The translations under genes were made by a program, and so were the position numbers. 64,000 bases of DNA from Halomonas sp. (GTDB lineage: Bacteria; Pseudomonadota; Gammaproteobacteria; Pseudomonadales; Halomonadaceae): contig NZ_JAJUFQ010000001.1 in the NCBI RefSeq assembly GCF_029263665.1, positions 248,001 through 312,000 on the forward strand, written 5' to 3'. Positions 63,541 to 64,000 of the stretch are shown in pieces. A model generated the notes under the pieces. It made no database searches and was not told the origin of the DNA. It worked only from the letters and a program-made list of their open reading frames with translations. Each line of letters starts with the position of its first letter. Position 1 is the stretch's first letter.

Positions 63541-64000
63541 TGATGCGCTCCCCACTATCCAGGTTGAGAGCCGTCAGGCATCCCCCCCACACACAGCCAG
63601 TATCCAGGGCTTCCACCCTGATCTTGCTTCCAGGGGTTGTGCCACATAGCGCCGCCCAGTGGCCAAACAGCAACCAAGGGTCGTCGTTGCGGGAATATTG
63701 AAACCATGGAACGAAGCCTTCGGGGGCACTGTCCAGGCCTTCCTTGGCAGAAAAATCCAGGCGCCCTTCCGCATCAATGAAACGCATCCGGGTCAAGGTG
63801 TTGACGATGGCTCTCAGGCGCTCGATGCCATGCAAATCAGCTCGGTAACGTCTCGGCTTGTTGCCGTACATCTGTTGCAAGAAAGTACCCGCTGCTTCAC
63901 TGCGCAAGCATCTAGCCAGCTCTGTCGCCAATACTTCTGCCTCCTCCAAGCTCCACTGGGGAGGAATACCGGCATGAGTCATCAGGGTATCGCCGTCACG
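63515..64000 (-). CDS. apaH: Bis(5'-nucleosyl)-tetraphosphatase (symmetrical), 3' part only
   Basis: 161 residues of the C-terminal part; the frame stays open to the window edge (RDGDTLMTHAGIPPQWSLEEAE at the start of what is seen). MTHAGIPPQW, LTRMRFIDAEGRLDF, WLLFGHWAALCG and ALDTGCVWGGCLTALNL match ApaH. The N-terminal metallophosphatase motifs (GDVHG, GNHD) lie outside. It hydrolyses Ap4A to two ADP. The last residues are encoded within a 16-bp tandem repeat. Confidence 0.92.
   Translation of the reverse strand, partial: RDGDTLMTHAGIPPQWSLEEAEVLATELARCLRSEAAGTFLQQMYGNKPRRYRADLHGIERLRAIVNTLTRMRFIDAEGRLDFSAKEGLDSAPEGFVPWFQYSRNDDPWLLFGHWAALCGTTPGSKIRVEALDTGCVWGGCLTALNLDSGERISVPSLQCT

Overview
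The window reads as a high-GC gammaproteobacterial chromosome, most probably Halomonas or a close relative in the Halomonadaceae. The grounds are the rpsU-dnaG-rpoD macromolecular synthesis operon, the betaine (osmolyte) catabolic genes, a BCCT transporter and the codon usage. There is no rRNA, tRNA, prophage, transposase or CRISPR array that I can see. Species placement is inference.

Layout. (1) 1-5335, plus strand: a tight run of a YnjCD-like ABC importer (permease, ATPase), two small glycosyltransferase-fold proteins, a sigma-70 family factor with a zinc-finger partner, and a secreted DUF3047 protein. I know of no described function for it as a unit. (2) 5355-12062, minus strand: haloacid dehalogenase, GntP-type permease, an A+T-rich patch with an orphan gene and two small palindromic elements, a CdaR-type regulator, mtgA and a CorA/ZntB metal transporter. 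(3) 12099-52155: a near-complete glycine betaine catabolic region. (4) Embedded in it, 47190-50284: an arylsulfotransferase / sulfotransferase / small membrane protein trio. (5) 53525-64000: an unknown membrane protein, rpoD, dnaG, rpsU, then divergent tsaD, folK, folB, plsY, cca, a rhodanese and the 3' part of apaH, which runs off the right edge.

How the catabolic genes fit together, from known families: the BCCT carrier imports betaine. GbcAB demethylates it to dimethylglycine. DgcA with DgcB and EtfAB gives sarcosine, and heterotetrameric sarcosine oxidase (SoxBDAG) gives glycine plus methylene-THF. GlyA makes serine and L-serine dehydratase makes pyruvate. The methyl carbons leave as formaldehyde, oxidised either by a glutathione-independent dehydrogenase (FdhA) or by the FrmA/FghA glutathione route. 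Formate is oxidised by an NAD-linked molybdenum formate dehydrogenase (FdsA plus a fused FdsG-FdsB). PurU releases formate from formyl-THF. Two GlxA/AraC-type activators and two LysR regulators sit beside their likely targets.

A second layer is in the gaps. At least a dozen intergenic spaces carry short tandem repeats whose unit differs from place to place, including four heptamer arrays sharing the form AGCYNNN. Two families of about 145-bp palindromic MITE-like elements are also present. These repeats often overlap stop codons, start codons or Shine-Dalgarno sequences.
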